Shown piece after piece: positions 35,758-46,439 of a DNA stretch of 64,000 bases. Position numbers and translations under genes: made by a program. Under the pieces are notes generated by a model. The model was not told the origin of the DNA. It made no database searches and saw only the letters and a list, made by a program, of their open reading frames with translations. Positions within the stretch are counted from its first letter, which is position 1. Every line of letters begins with the position of its first letter. The DNA is from Nilaparvata lugens (Eukaryota; Arthropoda; Insecta; Hemiptera; Delphacidae): positions 6,471,486-6,535,485 of the forward strand of contig NC_052511.1 of assembly GCF_014356525.2 (NCBI RefSeq). Reading direction: 5' to 3'.

Positions 35758-36785
35758 ACTTGAATGTGTTCGTAAATAGAAGTCCCAATTTCACAAACAT
35801 CTGTTGAATTTTTATTGTGATTGAAGGCCCCAAGAACCAAGCCAAGCTTCTTTTCGGAAACGTTTTCTCTTATTGGTCTAGGCCTACAGTAATTGATATA
35901 GAAATGTCGATAGCGAGCTGAAATCTACAAACCTGACCGTTCTGTATGCTTCTAAAGTTTAGTGAAAGTTGGATGAACCTTACATACTTAGTTTTCTCTT
36001 ATTCACCTCCTATCTACTGAGATACCACTTTGATGCCATACTAACACTGTTATGTACAACTTGAGTTTTCACTACTGAATATTTTGCTTGTCTTGGGGCT
36101 TTCTAGCATATCGGACTGTTTACTGTGAGGAAATGAACATCTAGTCCCAGAGCGATTGCAGCTTTACATATCGCGTGACTTTTTTCAGATTTGATCAGTT
36201 GCAAAACAAACTTCTGGATTACGATCCAGGCATCCGTTCGTTTCTTCAGAGGTTCCTGAAACTAGGCAAAAATCCTAGGCAGATATCCTCAAATCAGAAT
36301 CTGCATTTCATCTTTATCCACCTTCTTCCACTTCTTTTCCTTTGATAATCTCTTATGAATTTAGTATCTTCTTCTACTTTATCACTCTATTTTCACATTT
36401 CGAGAGCTCTTTATATCTATGATTGCCTGTTGTCTCGAGTATGATCTCATGATTTCCCAATAATTTATTCTTTTCACTATTCTTATTCCAATCCTTCTTA
36501 TTTCTTCAACTCCATTCTCATGAGAATAATGAAATTCCACATGAAATATTGAAACAGTCACTATCCTCTTTCAGGTTTCCTCCACTTTAATTGTAAAAAT
36601 ATTGTCATAGTAACAATAATTGCAAAAATACTCATTTATACTCAATGTGAAACTTTTCATAAAAGAATAGCCTACTAAACATAAAGTGGATTCTTCTCAC
36701 CACTTCCCATTCCAAACCTCTTACTCATTCGTATTACCATTTTTTAGTTATTTTCTATTAATACAATTGAATACTAATTTTTTAA

Positions 36786-36991
36786 CTAGCAGCATAGAGA
36801 TCCCGGGTTCGAACTCTCTCATTACCAAAAGTTTTTTAACCAGATCACTCCCGTGTTATCGGATGTGCACGTTTACTGTCGGTCCCGGCTGAAGTATGAC
36901 AGTCGTGAGGCCCATTGACGGCTTAAATTATATTATATTCAGGCGGTGGGACCTTTCCGCAAGGGACTCCCCACAACAAAAGCCATACGAA
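36786..36991 (+). mobile_element. SINE, 5'-truncated, copy in duplication 1B
   Basis: Paralogous to the copy at 31192. The B box reads GGGTTCGAACTC. The shared truncation point shows that the insertion preceded the segmental duplication. Confidence 0.65.
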
Positions 36992-37432
36992 TTTACTTCA
37001 ATACTAATTTTGAATTTCCCTTTTGAAATGCTTTATTCATTCATCATAGCATGTTTCGACTATTTATAGCTATTTTTAAATAGCCAAAACATGTTGTCAA
37101 TAAATAGGTATTTCAATAGTAGCCTACTGATACTAGACAGTTTTTATTTCATTCTATGAATTGTAGTAGCCCCATACGAAAAAGTGCATATTTTTCCCTT
37201 ATTTAATCTTATTTTTTCTTATTCTCCTTGTTTTGTTGTGTTGTTGTGTTCTTCTTCTTCTTCTTCTTCTTCTTCTTTTCTTCTTCTTCTTCTTCCTCCT
37301 TCCTTCTTCTTCCCCTTCTCCTCTTCTTGTATCATCTTCCTATAGCGAGGTCCACGTCATAAAGTTAGAAAAACTTCTAGAGACAATGAAGAACTTGTAT
37401 CAACCAATGTGAGTCTGATCAAATGAATTGTA

Positions 37433-37708
37433 TCATAGAGAAACAATAGCTTGAGTAGATATCCCATAGTATAGGGCGTTTATGTCGCAACTTTTACTGT
37501 TATCTCAAGCTGATAGTCCACGTATTTCTTTCCTAAAAAGGTGTGTGACGCTGGTAGTCTGTCATATTATGCCGTTCATACATACTTACTCGGCCTAAAC
37601 AGTAAAAATCTCCAATAATCGATAGTAATCGACTTGAGATAACAGTAAAAGTTGCGACATAAACGCCCTATAACATGTCATATCTACTCAGCTATTGTTC
37701 CTCTATGA
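37433..37708. mobile_element. Palindromic MITE E, copy 1
   Basis: The ends TCATAGAGAAACAATAGC and GCTATTGTTCCTCTATGA are inverted. Further inside, GCGACATAAACGCCCTATA pairs with its complement. It is absent from the paralogous segment at about 42013. No coding sequence. Confidence 0.75.
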
Positions 37709-38685
37709 TTGTCTGTAATAAAAATTCTACGAATGAGGTTTTAGAACTAAGAACCAGCAGAAAATGCATTTGTGAATGTCAGTCAGACTGTCGAAATGAA
37801 TGACTGTTGAGATGAGGATCATAATGATAATGATAATATTATTATCACAAAGCATAGATGACTTGGTTCAAAACGTTCATCGATTTGATCTCTCTGAATT
37901 TGAATAAGACATGTTCACGCTCATCTGTAACGTCCGGAATTAATAAAATGCAGTTTTTTTTTTGAAGAAAATTAGGGGAATGGAGGAACGAACATATATG
38001 CCCAAATATGAATTTGGATTACCTTTGAGCAAATATGGGTTATGAAGGAATGAGTGGAAACTTTTGTAGTGGAAGTTTTCGAAGAAATGAAGATCCTTAG
38101 GCCTACGATTCCAATGAATCCTCCACACATTTCCAAAGAGGGCGATTCCAGTAGAAGGTTGTAAAGTGTGGAGCCTGGAAGCTTACCCTTTGTACTCACG
38201 CTTAACTGCCTATACAGTAATGGCCTGACCTAAGCCACCAGGTTCCGAAAAGTATAAACGGAATGAACCAGTATTATCCAATACATTCCGATGATTGTGG
38301 AAAATTCTTCGCCGTCAAAATAATCCTCCATTCATCAAACAGCCTTTTCACCGTTTTTCCGACGCTTGAGGAAAATCCCTTCAAGGAGCCATCAAGCCAG
38401 TCCTTTGATATTGAGATTTTCTTTCACCAGCCAAGAAAACGGATTAGGATTTAGCGTTTAGAGCCAGAATTATCGGGCTGGAGATGAAAATCCCCTCTCA
38501 GCGAAATTGATTTCTTTTGTATCAGTCAGGAGACGGCGGATTTATTCTCAACTGTATAATGCTGAGAAATGCCGGTGGTTTGTTGAGGGAATTACGTTTA
38601 TGAGCCAGAGTCTACTTCAACAATCAACAAGATTGAAATGAAATTTTATTAAATTGGTTTGGCTAATTTTCATTCTTGCAGGGCA

Positions 38686-38743
<58 letters not shown>

Positions 38744-39377
38744 CGAAATGGCACTCACTCACTGACAGACTGACTGACTCACTCACTCACTCGCAGAACT
38801 AAAAATCTACCGGACCAAAAACGTTCAAATTTGGTAGGTATGTTCAGTTGGCCCTTTAGAGGCGCACTAAGAAATCTTTTGGCGATAATTCAACTCTAAG
38901 GGTGGTTTTGAAGGATTTAAAGTTCTTTTAGTATGTGTAGTCTTCTTATTCCAATATCTTAAAATTATAATTGAAATGTCCATACCATATGTTAATATGG
39001 AACTATAATCTAGAGAGAGTACCTCTTCAAAACAGTTGTTCTGGTAACTAAATTAAAAATTTTGTCAGGTTGGCATAAAGTTGAGTTGACTTTGTTAGGT
39101 TGGCACCAACTTGAAGATTGAAATGCATTTATCCAGGACCTCCTAAATACCAATTTATCCAAATAGCCAAAATTAGCGTTTTCTCAGCTTTTCTGCGTTT
39201 CCTCACCTTTTTCAATAATTGATGGAAATATATTAAAAACAATTCAGTACACTGGTTTAGCTGAGGTGGAAGAATTTTGTTCGCTAAAGATACGCCGATA
39301 TAGTAACAGGTGTTTTTCGAGATCAAATTGACATAATACGTTCAAATTCGGTACAGAGGTTCCGCTGAGGTCTACAT
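38686..39377 (+). mobile_element. Helitron D, copy 3, with the 3' end missing
   Basis: The TC start carries an expanded (AT)n run to about 38738. It matches copy 4 through TTCCGCTGAGGTCTACAT (ending 39377), then continues directly into another duplicated block instead of the CTAG end. It sits at the same site as copy 4 in duplicated flanks, so insertion came before the duplication. Confidence 0.75.
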
Positions 39378-39551
39378 TTTCAAACAGCTGTTCATTTGAT
39401 TGAGCAAGGGGTCCAAGTGACTAAATTAAATTTAAACTTGATTAAGCCATGTCACCAAGAAAAAGATACTTCAAGAACCAATTAGCGAATCAGATAATAT
39501 TGCAATAAGGTCATTAATTTTTGTTCAATTGCTGGCAAATTTGATAGATTT

Positions 39552-39800
39552 CTTCTTCTTCTTCTGCTTCAATCGTCCGATTGGTTGGCGGCTTTCCATA
39601 TTTGTCTGTCCAGAGCCAGCTGTTTTAGTTGGGTATAGCTCTGGACCCCAAGATCCCGGGTTATCTGCTTCAAATATTGTAGCCGGGGTCTTCCACGAGC
39701 CCGTTGTCCACTGATTGCACCTTCCAGTATTGTTAGCGTGAATTCGCTGTGTCTTATAATGTCCTATCCAAGAATGCCGTCTGTCCCTAAGAGGTTTCAT
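39552..39800 (-). mobile_element. 5'-truncated LINE (RTE-like C-terminus) with an 11-bp TSD
   Basis: On the minus strand it begins DRRHSWIGH. After a one-base frameshift it continues RHSEFTLTILEGAISGQRAR, then GRPRLQYLKQITRDLG, and ends WKAANQSDD-stop. The GH-hydrophobic, EGxIxG and GRPR motifs are typical of the C-terminal region of several non-LTR retrotransposons. A (GAA)n tail follows the stop. The flanks TTGATAGATTT (39541-39551) and TTGATAGATCT (39801-39811) form an 11-bp target-site duplication with one mismatch. The paralogous uninserted site is at about 34430-34440. Confidence 0.8.
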
Positions 39801-39840
39801 TTGATAGATCTATGTGTAGCTAAACAATAGAGTTTTGTTT

Positions 39841-40170
39841 CACTTTTTGTGTAGTTGAGTGTGTATCTTTCACACTTGTTTTCTTGGTTCTTATTTTGTA
39901 CTCAAAGTAAATTTTATTATCATGGCGATTCTGTTGCTTAAGCCGCCATTTTGTCGCACCGTTGAGGGGGAGGAGACTGTCTAGCTAGGCCAATGACAGG
40001 CGTTCATGCCCTCGACCAATAGCAGTACTCGCCTACTAGTATAAATTCTGCTGCTCTTGTATTTACTTTTAGTTTATCAGAGATTGACAATGGTGTAATA
40101 ACCGAAACCGGTCTTTCTAATTATCAATAAATCAGTGGTTTTTTGACAATTTCTTAGTCTTTTTCATTCA
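39841..40170 (+). mobile_element. Penelope-like terminal fragment with a 12-bp TSD
   Basis: This 330-bp insertion is flanked by AGAGTTTTGTTT at 39829-39840 and 40171-40182. Its 3' part reads GATTGACAATGGTG ... AACCGAAACCGGTC ... ATCAATAAATCAG and recurs at 2.4 kb and 48.05 kb. The GAAAC-bearing end and its frequent inverted copies suggest a Penelope-like retroelement terminal repeat, but no GIY-YIG or RT coding sequence is present. The empty site is visible at about 34458-34468. Confidence 0.6.
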
Positions 40171-40938
40171 AGAGTTTTGTTTGGTAAACAAAGGGTACAA
40201 GTGATACTTCTTATCACTATTTAGCTGATAATTGAGAAAGGAGAGCAATTCGAGACATGAAACTGTACGTTTGATTTGGTAAAAGTTTACCGAATAGTTA
40301 AAGGAATAGGTGAATATAATTTCTATATTCATTTCATGAATGAAGAATTAATTGATGTAAAAAACCTTAGGCTCAATTTTCTCGAAACTAACAATATGTC
40401 ACTTGGACCCCTTGTATTATAACCCCTTCACTTAGTCTATCTCTACTTATTTAGATTCAATCATTCAATTGGTAGGCAGCATTCCATCCTTTTCTGTCCA
40501 GAGCTGTACTTTCCAGTAGGAAGTAGCTCTGGATCCCTGGGTCTAGTTTAGTTTAGAGTTACTAAGTTTATAGTGATTCGAAAATATTTTTGTAGTAAAT
40601 GGTTTGGAGTGATATGATTATATTGTCATGGTGGATAGTTACTTATAGCACAGAGGAAAGAAACACTACTTTATGCTTATTCCGTGCTTATAGTAATTCG
40701 TGAATGTAATGATAATAGTATTGACTAGTAGTTGTGTGAACAGTAGACCTTGCGCTCAGTAAGTTACATTGACCTGTTGTTATGTTTTCTCAAAAATTAA
40801 TAGATAATTTAGCAATCTAAAATGTCTAGAAGAAATCCTAAATAAACATAGAGCTTTCTGTCCTATCGTACCGTGACGTGTCGTCCCGGAATGTGGGTAT
40901 GAGCGCTGTTATCAGGTCTGGCTGCAACTGTTTACAAC

Positions 40939-41155
40939 CTTGATGGAAAGATACATTATCAAGATGTTCGATGTTTTTGAACGGGTATTATTATAGTCAA
41001 CTGTCTACTAACGTTGATGGAAAGATATATTTTCAAGATGTTCGATGTTTTTGAACGGGTATTATTATAGTCAACTGTCTACTAACGTTGATGGAAAGAT
41101 ATATTTTCAAGATGTTCGATGTTTTTGAACGGGTAGTATTATAGTCCACTAAACA
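40939..41155. repeat. 74-bp tandem repeat, three units
   Basis: The unit TGATGGAAAGATATATTTTC ... TTTTGAACGGGTATTATTAT begins at 40941, 41015 and 41089. It separates two pieces of a Helitron-like repeat C copy. Confidence 0.85.
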
Positions 41156-41406
41156 GCTGATTTATGATGAATAATTCTATAGTCTGATTTTTACTCTCAT
41201 ATTGGCGTATAGTATGAAGGAAGCTCCTTTATCCTTTTATATTATCCTTGAAATGCAAAATTTCCAAAAACCTTGTATATACGTCGACGCGCAATTGAAA
41301 AAGGAACATACCTGTCAAATTTCATGAAAATCTATTACCACGTTTCGTCGTAAATGCACAACATATAAACATTAAGAGAAATACCAAAACGTCGACTTTA
41401 ATCTAA

Positions 41407-41571
41407 AGGTGCGTACAGATATACGCGCCGCGAACATGAACAATTCACTTTTAATCAGCTGACTATATCTGTATTTTTACAGAAAAGGTAAGATACAGAT
41501 ATGAAAAGCTTAGCATCAGCTGATTAAAATTGAATTGCTCATGTTCGCGGCGCGTAAATCTGTACGCACCT
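41407..41571. mobile_element. 165-bp MITE, copy 4, nested near the end of a Helitron-like repeat
   Basis: Length and ends match the other copies. The central part is in the opposite orientation: the AGCTTAGCATCAGCTGATT side lies on the right. The host sequence ATCTTAGACCTCAC is split, with TAA on the left and TTA on the right, an imperfect 3-bp duplication. Confidence 0.8.
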
Positions 41572-42135
41572 TTAGACCTCACTTCGCTCGGTCAATAAAA
41601 TATTGTCATAGTTGATAGTTATTCGTTAATATATTGATGGTAGTAGTGATAGTGTATTGTTAAGATAAGAGTGCATGCTCCATAAAGGATTATGATTTAT
41701 AAGGATTGAATGAGTTTTCTCCATCAGATGGCAAAGTCGATGAAGATGACTCTCTCCCGCTATCTTCGAATCATTTTTGTATCTTCTTCCTATTTGTCCA
41801 CAATGGTAGTATTTGGTTAACATATTTGTTGCTATCCTTGTCTATCATCCTTGTATCATCTGTGTATCATCTCTGTATCATCTTTGTATCGTCTTTATTT
41901 CATGTTTGTATCATCTTCCTATAGTGAGGTCCACGTCATAAAGATTAGAAAAATTTCTAGAGACAATGAAGAACTTGCATCAACCAATGAGAGTCTAATC
42001 AAATAAATATTGTAGGTAATAGAAATTCAACGAATGAGGTTTTAGAACTAAGAACCAGCAGAAAATGCATTTGTGAATGTCAGACTGTCGAAATGAATGA
42101 CTGTTGAGATGAGGATCATAATGATAATGATAATA

Positions 42136-42515
42136 CTAGTAGTTCTGTGAACACACATCTGTGTAATCACTTGTCAGCTGATTTATGATGAATAATTCTA
42201 TAGTCTAATTTTTACTATACCTGTAAAAAGGCTCCTTTTCCCTTTTATATCATTCTTGAAATGCAAAATTTCCAAAAACGTTGTACATACCACGGTATTT
42301 AGATGAAAATATTGTTCTATATACCGTGGTATATACGTCGACGCGCAATTTAAAAAAGGAACATACCTGTCAAATTTCATGAAAATCTATTACCGCGTTT
42401 CGCCGTAAATGCGCAACATATAAACATATAAACATTTGAACATTCAAACATTTAAACATTCAAACATTTAAACCAAACCGTCGACTTGAATCTTAGACCT
42501 CACTTCGCTCGGTCA
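42136..42515 (-). mobile_element. Helitron-like repeat C, copy 8, with an empty paralogous site
   Basis: It lacks an internal part of the consensus near the CTAG end and carries a 46-bp palindromic insertion (42286-42331). The paralogous segment reads GATAATGATAATATTATTAT without interruption at about 37828-37847. This shows clean insertion with essentially no target duplication. Confidence 0.75.
42286..42331. mobile_element. 46-bp micro-MITE
   Basis: The perfect 12-bp inverted ends ATACCACGGTAT and ATACCGTGGTAT enclose about 22 AT-rich bases. Removing 42286-42331 restores TTGTATATACG, the sequence of the other copies of the host repeat. The target duplication cannot be resolved because the site is a TA repeat. 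Confidence 0.65.
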
Positions 42516-43367
42516 ATTATTATCACAAAGCATAGATGACTTAGTTCAAAACGTTTATCGATTTGATCTCTCGGAATTTGAATAAGACATGTTCACGCTC
42601 ATCTGTAACGTCCGGAATTAATAAAATGCAGTTTTTTTTTTGAAGAAAATTAGGGGAATGGAGGAACGAATATATTATATGCCCAAATATGAACTTGGAT
42701 TACCTTTGAGAGAATATGTGGTATGAAGGAATGAGTGGAAACTTTTGTAAGTTTTCGAAGAAATGATGATCCTCAGGCCTACGATTCCGAGGAATTCTCC
42801 ACACATTTCCAAAGAGGGCGATTCCAGTAGAAGGTTGTAAAGTGTGGAGCCTGGAAGCTTACCCTTTGTACTCATGCTTAACTGCCTATACAGTAATGGC
42901 CTGACATAAGCCACCAGGTTACGAAAAGTATAAACGGAATGAAACAGTATTATCCAATACATTCCGATGATTGTGGAAAATTCTTCGCCGTCAAAATAAT
43001 CCTTCATTCATCAAACAGCCTTTTCACCGTTTTCTCGACGCTTGAGGAAAACCCCTTCAAGGAGCCATCAAGCTGGTCCTTTGATATTGAGATTTTCTTT
43101 CACCAGCCAAGAAAACGGATTAGGATTTAGCGTTTAGAGCCAGAATTATCGGGCTGGAGATGAAAATCCCCTCTCAACGAAATTGATTTCTTTTGTATCA
43201 GTCAGGAGACGGCGGATTTATTCTCAACTGTAGGCTATAATGCTGAGAAATGCTAGTGGTTTGTTGAGGAATTACGTTTATGAGCCAGAGTCTACTTCAA
43301 CAATCAACAAGATTGAAATGCAATTTTTATTAAATTGGTTTGGCTAATTTTCATTCTTTGCAGTGCA

Positions 43368-44138
43368 TCTATATATATAAAAGCGAAATGGCACTCACTC
43401 ACTGACAGACTGACTGACTCACTCACTCACTCACTCGCAGAACTAAAAATCTACCGGACTAGAAACGTTCTAATTTGGTAGGTATGTTCAGTTGGCCCTT
43501 TAGAGGCGCACTAAGAAATCTTTTGGCGATATTTCAACTCTAAGGGTGGTTTTTAAGGTTTTAAAGTTCTTTTAGCATGTATATATTCTTCTTATTCAAA
43601 TATCTTTAAATTATAATTGAAATGTACATACCATATGTTAATAAAGAACTATAATCTAGAGAGAGTACCTCTTCAAAACAGTTGTTCTGGTAACTAAATT
43701 AAAAATTTTGTCAGGTTGGCATAAAGTTGAGTTGACTTTGTTAGGTTGGCACCAAATTGAAGATTGAAATGCATTTATCCAGGACCTCCTAAATACCAAT
43801 TTTTCCATTTAGCCAAAATTAGCGTTCTCTCAGCTTTTCTGCGTTTCCTCACTTTTTTCAATAATTGATGGAAATATATTTAAAAAAATTCAGTACACAG
43901 GTTTAGCTGAGGTGAAAGAATTTTGTTCGCCAAAGATACGCCGATATAGTAACAGGTGTTTTTCGAGATCAAATTGACATAATACGTTCAAATTCGGTAC
44001 AGAGGTTCCGCTGAGGTCTACATGCAGGCGAGCGAAGCGAGCCCGCTGATCTCATTTTTGGGCAATCCAGTCGGGGGTCCAGGGGGCGGAGCCCCCTTGC
44101 TGGACGGATATGGCGAGCGAAGCGAGCCTGACGGCTAG
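43368..44138 (+). mobile_element. Helitron D, copy 4, longer variant
   Basis: This 771-bp copy runs from TCTATATATATAAAAGCG to GACGGCTAG|T. Compared with copies 1, 2 and 5, its middle part holds different sequence (ATCCAGGACCTCCTAAATAC to GAGGTCTACAT), and it has only the right arm of the terminal hairpin. Confidence 0.8.
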
Positions 44139-44924
44139 TTAAATTATAAAGCCTGAATTTCCTATTGAAGATTTTTTTTTATAATTTTGATGAATAAAGT
44201 TTGAATGGAGTTATGTTAATATCATTTAAAAGAAAAATAGGGGCCCCACCAACAAAAGTTCATACGAGTTTACTGTTGAAGTTTAGTTTCATGTTGAAGC
44301 CTATATGTCAATATATAGGTTATGTCAATAACCTATATGTCAATTTTATATGAAGTTTATGCCTATATGTATAGGCCTATAAGCCTATATCCACAAGAAT
44401 ATTCAAGCTATAACTCTAGTGTACTAAACAGATCTTCGATGAGAATAAGGAGTGGAGAATCATGAATAATTATGATAATGGCTTGGAATGCACAATACAC
44501 TGCGCACACAACAAACGACAACACAAAACAACGAATATTTCCAACATATGGATGCCAATTAAACATGAATCCTGTTGCTTAGAAGATGAATAAATCTTGA
44601 AACCTCCGCTATTATTCTCTGTGAAAAAATCCTTGAGAAATTGGAAACGAGGAGTGTAGAATTTTATAACAATATCTATGAACCCACCTTTGATCTAATA
44701 GTCATGATGAAGTCAACGCTGTCCTTGACCTAAACCACTCACATAGGATTAAACAATGAGAATCAATCCTGAAGAAATATTCATCATTAATATCGATGAC
44801 TCCTCCATACTTAATAACTTATTAGCATGACAACAATAGATTTATCCCTTTTGGAAGGCCATAATGATTGCCAACATTCTTGAGTACTGCTGACATTTCA
44901 ATAACCATAGAAACTACTAATCTA
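44139..44924. other. AT-rich intergenic stretch
   Basis: It contains a short SINE 3' fragment (about 44245-44275) and a local cluster of CCTATATGTCAAT-like repeats at 44300-44400. No gene seen. Confidence 0.4.
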
Positions 44925-45797
44925 TGAAGTGAGGAGGTTTACGTTGTAATGGCAGTAATATTGATTAACGTTGGTGTTGCTATCATTGCTCATCAGCCTT
45001 GTATCATCTTCGTATGATTTGTGTATCATCTTCGTATGATTTGTGTATCATCTTCGTATGATTTGTGTATCATCTTCGTATGATTTGTGTATCATCTTCG
45101 TATGATTTGTGTATCATCTTCGTATGATTTGTGTATCATCTTCTTATGATTGTGTATCATCTTCGTATGATTTGTGTATCATCTTCGTATGATTTGTGTA
45201 TCATCTTCTTATGATTTGTGTATCATCTTCGTATGATTTGTGTATCATCTTCGTATGATTTGTGTATCATCTTCGTATGATTTGTGTATCATCTTCGTAT
45301 GATTTGTGTATCATCTTCGTATGATTTGTGTATCATCTTCTTATGATTTGTGTATCATCTTCGTATGATTTGTGTATCATCTTCGTATGATTTGTGTATC
45401 ATCTTCGTATGATTTGTGTATCATCTTCTTATGATTTGTGTATCATCTTCGTATGATTTGTGTATCATCTTCGTATGATTTGTGTATCATCTTCGTATGA
45501 TTTGTGTATCATCTTCGTATCATCTGTGTATCATCTTTGTATCATGTTTGAATCATTTTTAGACAAAATATTCTATCTCAATTATGATAATTTATTATTC
45601 ATCAATTATTGAAAATACATTTTCTTGGTGAATAAAATGCATAATTGATCGTTTTTAACAAGAATGAACAGTGAATATTGCATCAGATCACCGGTATCAG
45701 AATATATCTCATAGGAAACAATGGCAAGGCAGAGAATCGGCACTACTGTTCCTCTATCTTTCTTCACCACCATTAAGACGTGAACCTCACCATTATA
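44925..45797. mobile_element. Element I, copy 2, carrying a 22-bp minisatellite
   Basis: The left end is GAAGTGAGGAGGTTTACG and the right end ACGTGAACCTCACCATTAT. As in copy 1, TCTATCTTTCTYCACC lies just inside the right end. Most of the interior is the array at 45001-45540. Confidence 0.55.
45001..45540. repeat. 22-bp minisatellite, about 24 units
   Basis: The unit is TGTATCATCTTCGTATGATT plus TG. Variants have CTT in place of CGT at intervals, forming a loose higher-order pattern. The region at 41829-41920 holds a short, diverged version of the same array next to another element I end. Confidence 0.9.
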
Positions 45798-46130
45798 TTG
45801 AAGTGAGAGGAATGGATAAGAGAGAGGAAGAGTACATAAGATATACCGGTATCAGCTATTCTGCATACAAGGCAGAGAATCGGCACCACAGTTCTCCTAT
45901 CTCTTTCCACTCCATTTTCTCCAATATCTCTTTCATACTCCATTTTCTCCAATATCTCTTTCATACTCCATTTTAATAATCAATGATTTGATCTTACTTA
46001 CTTTTATAATTGTTTTACTTTATTAATTTTCTGTTTTTTCTCTCTTAAATCTTCATATTAATTGAAACTTTTACAATATTTTCATTTTTAAATAAATCCT
46101 TAGTGAATTCATGAAATTAACGTTTTAATA

Positions 46131-46407
46131 GAGAGTTAGTGGGAAGGATACTTCGAATATTCTTTCCGAAGAATGGACATTGATATGTCCAAAGCTCCGC
46201 CAATTTATGTAGATGCATAACAATATTATCTATTTTATCTATAGTTATTACGAATTGCTTTTCTTCATATGATATACTGCTCAATAATTATTTTCTTAGT
46301 TTATATTTTGTAAATTCATCTATAATTTTGCTTTATTGTAAGCTATTTTATATAAGTGTATAAGCCAGTATATATTGTAATCTACATGAATAAAGTACTC
46401 AATTAAT
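46131..46407 (+). mobile_element. LINE 3' end A, copy 4
   Basis: The plus-oriented copy opens GAGAGTTAGTGGGAAGG and ends TGAATAAAGTACTCAATTAA. It has a recognisable AATAAA signal next to the end. This supports reading the family as a retroelement 3' terminus. Confidence 0.7.
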
Positions 46408-46439
46408 CCACTGCCATTATAACGTGGACCTCACTACAG

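Larger units (their letters stand above)
35398..37330. repeat. Segmental duplication 1, copy B
   Basis: It is the paralogue of 29642-31712 in the same orientation, slightly shorter through many small deletions, for example in the microsatellites and in TCTTTATATATCTATGAGAG. Confidence 0.85.
37341..39377. repeat. Segmental duplication 3, copy A
   Basis: It starts TATAGCGAGGTCCACGTC, contains the palindromic element 37433-37708, a block of about 850 bp of unknown nature (37850-38690) and Helitron D copy 3. In the unknown block, minus-strand frames with STKGKLPGSTLYNLLLESP occur in both copies. Their neighbouring parts shift frame between copies, so a conserved protein is not shown. Confidence 0.85.
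39370..40715. repeat. Segmental duplication 2, copy B
   Basis: The same sequence as 34218-35160, enlarged by the insertions at 39552-39800 and 39841-40170. It follows directly on the truncated Helitron D copy 3, so the junction lies at or near CTACAT (39372-39377). Confidence 0.85.
40725..41594 (-). mobile_element. Helitron-like repeat C, copy 7, in two pieces
   Basis: The CTAG end survives at 40725-40752. The body resumes at about 41155 and ends at 41594, with the 165-bp MITE nested at 41407-41571. Between the pieces lie a GTTGTTATGTTTTCTCAAAA fragment and a 74-bp tandem repeat. Confidence 0.55.
41918..44020. repeat. Segmental duplication 3, copy B
   Basis: The paralogue of 37341-39377. 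It lacks the 37433-37708 element, carries Helitron-like repeat C copy 8, and contains the complete Helitron D copy 4. The longest minus-strand frame here (42675-43007, 110 codons) is only partly open in copy A and is not a supported gene. Confidence 0.85.

Noticed and set aside
42675..43007. 110-codon minus-strand frame in duplication 3B
   Set aside because: The paralogous copy 37972-38199 keeps only part of it open and shifts frame elsewhere, so there is no sign of selection on the protein; no motif recognised.
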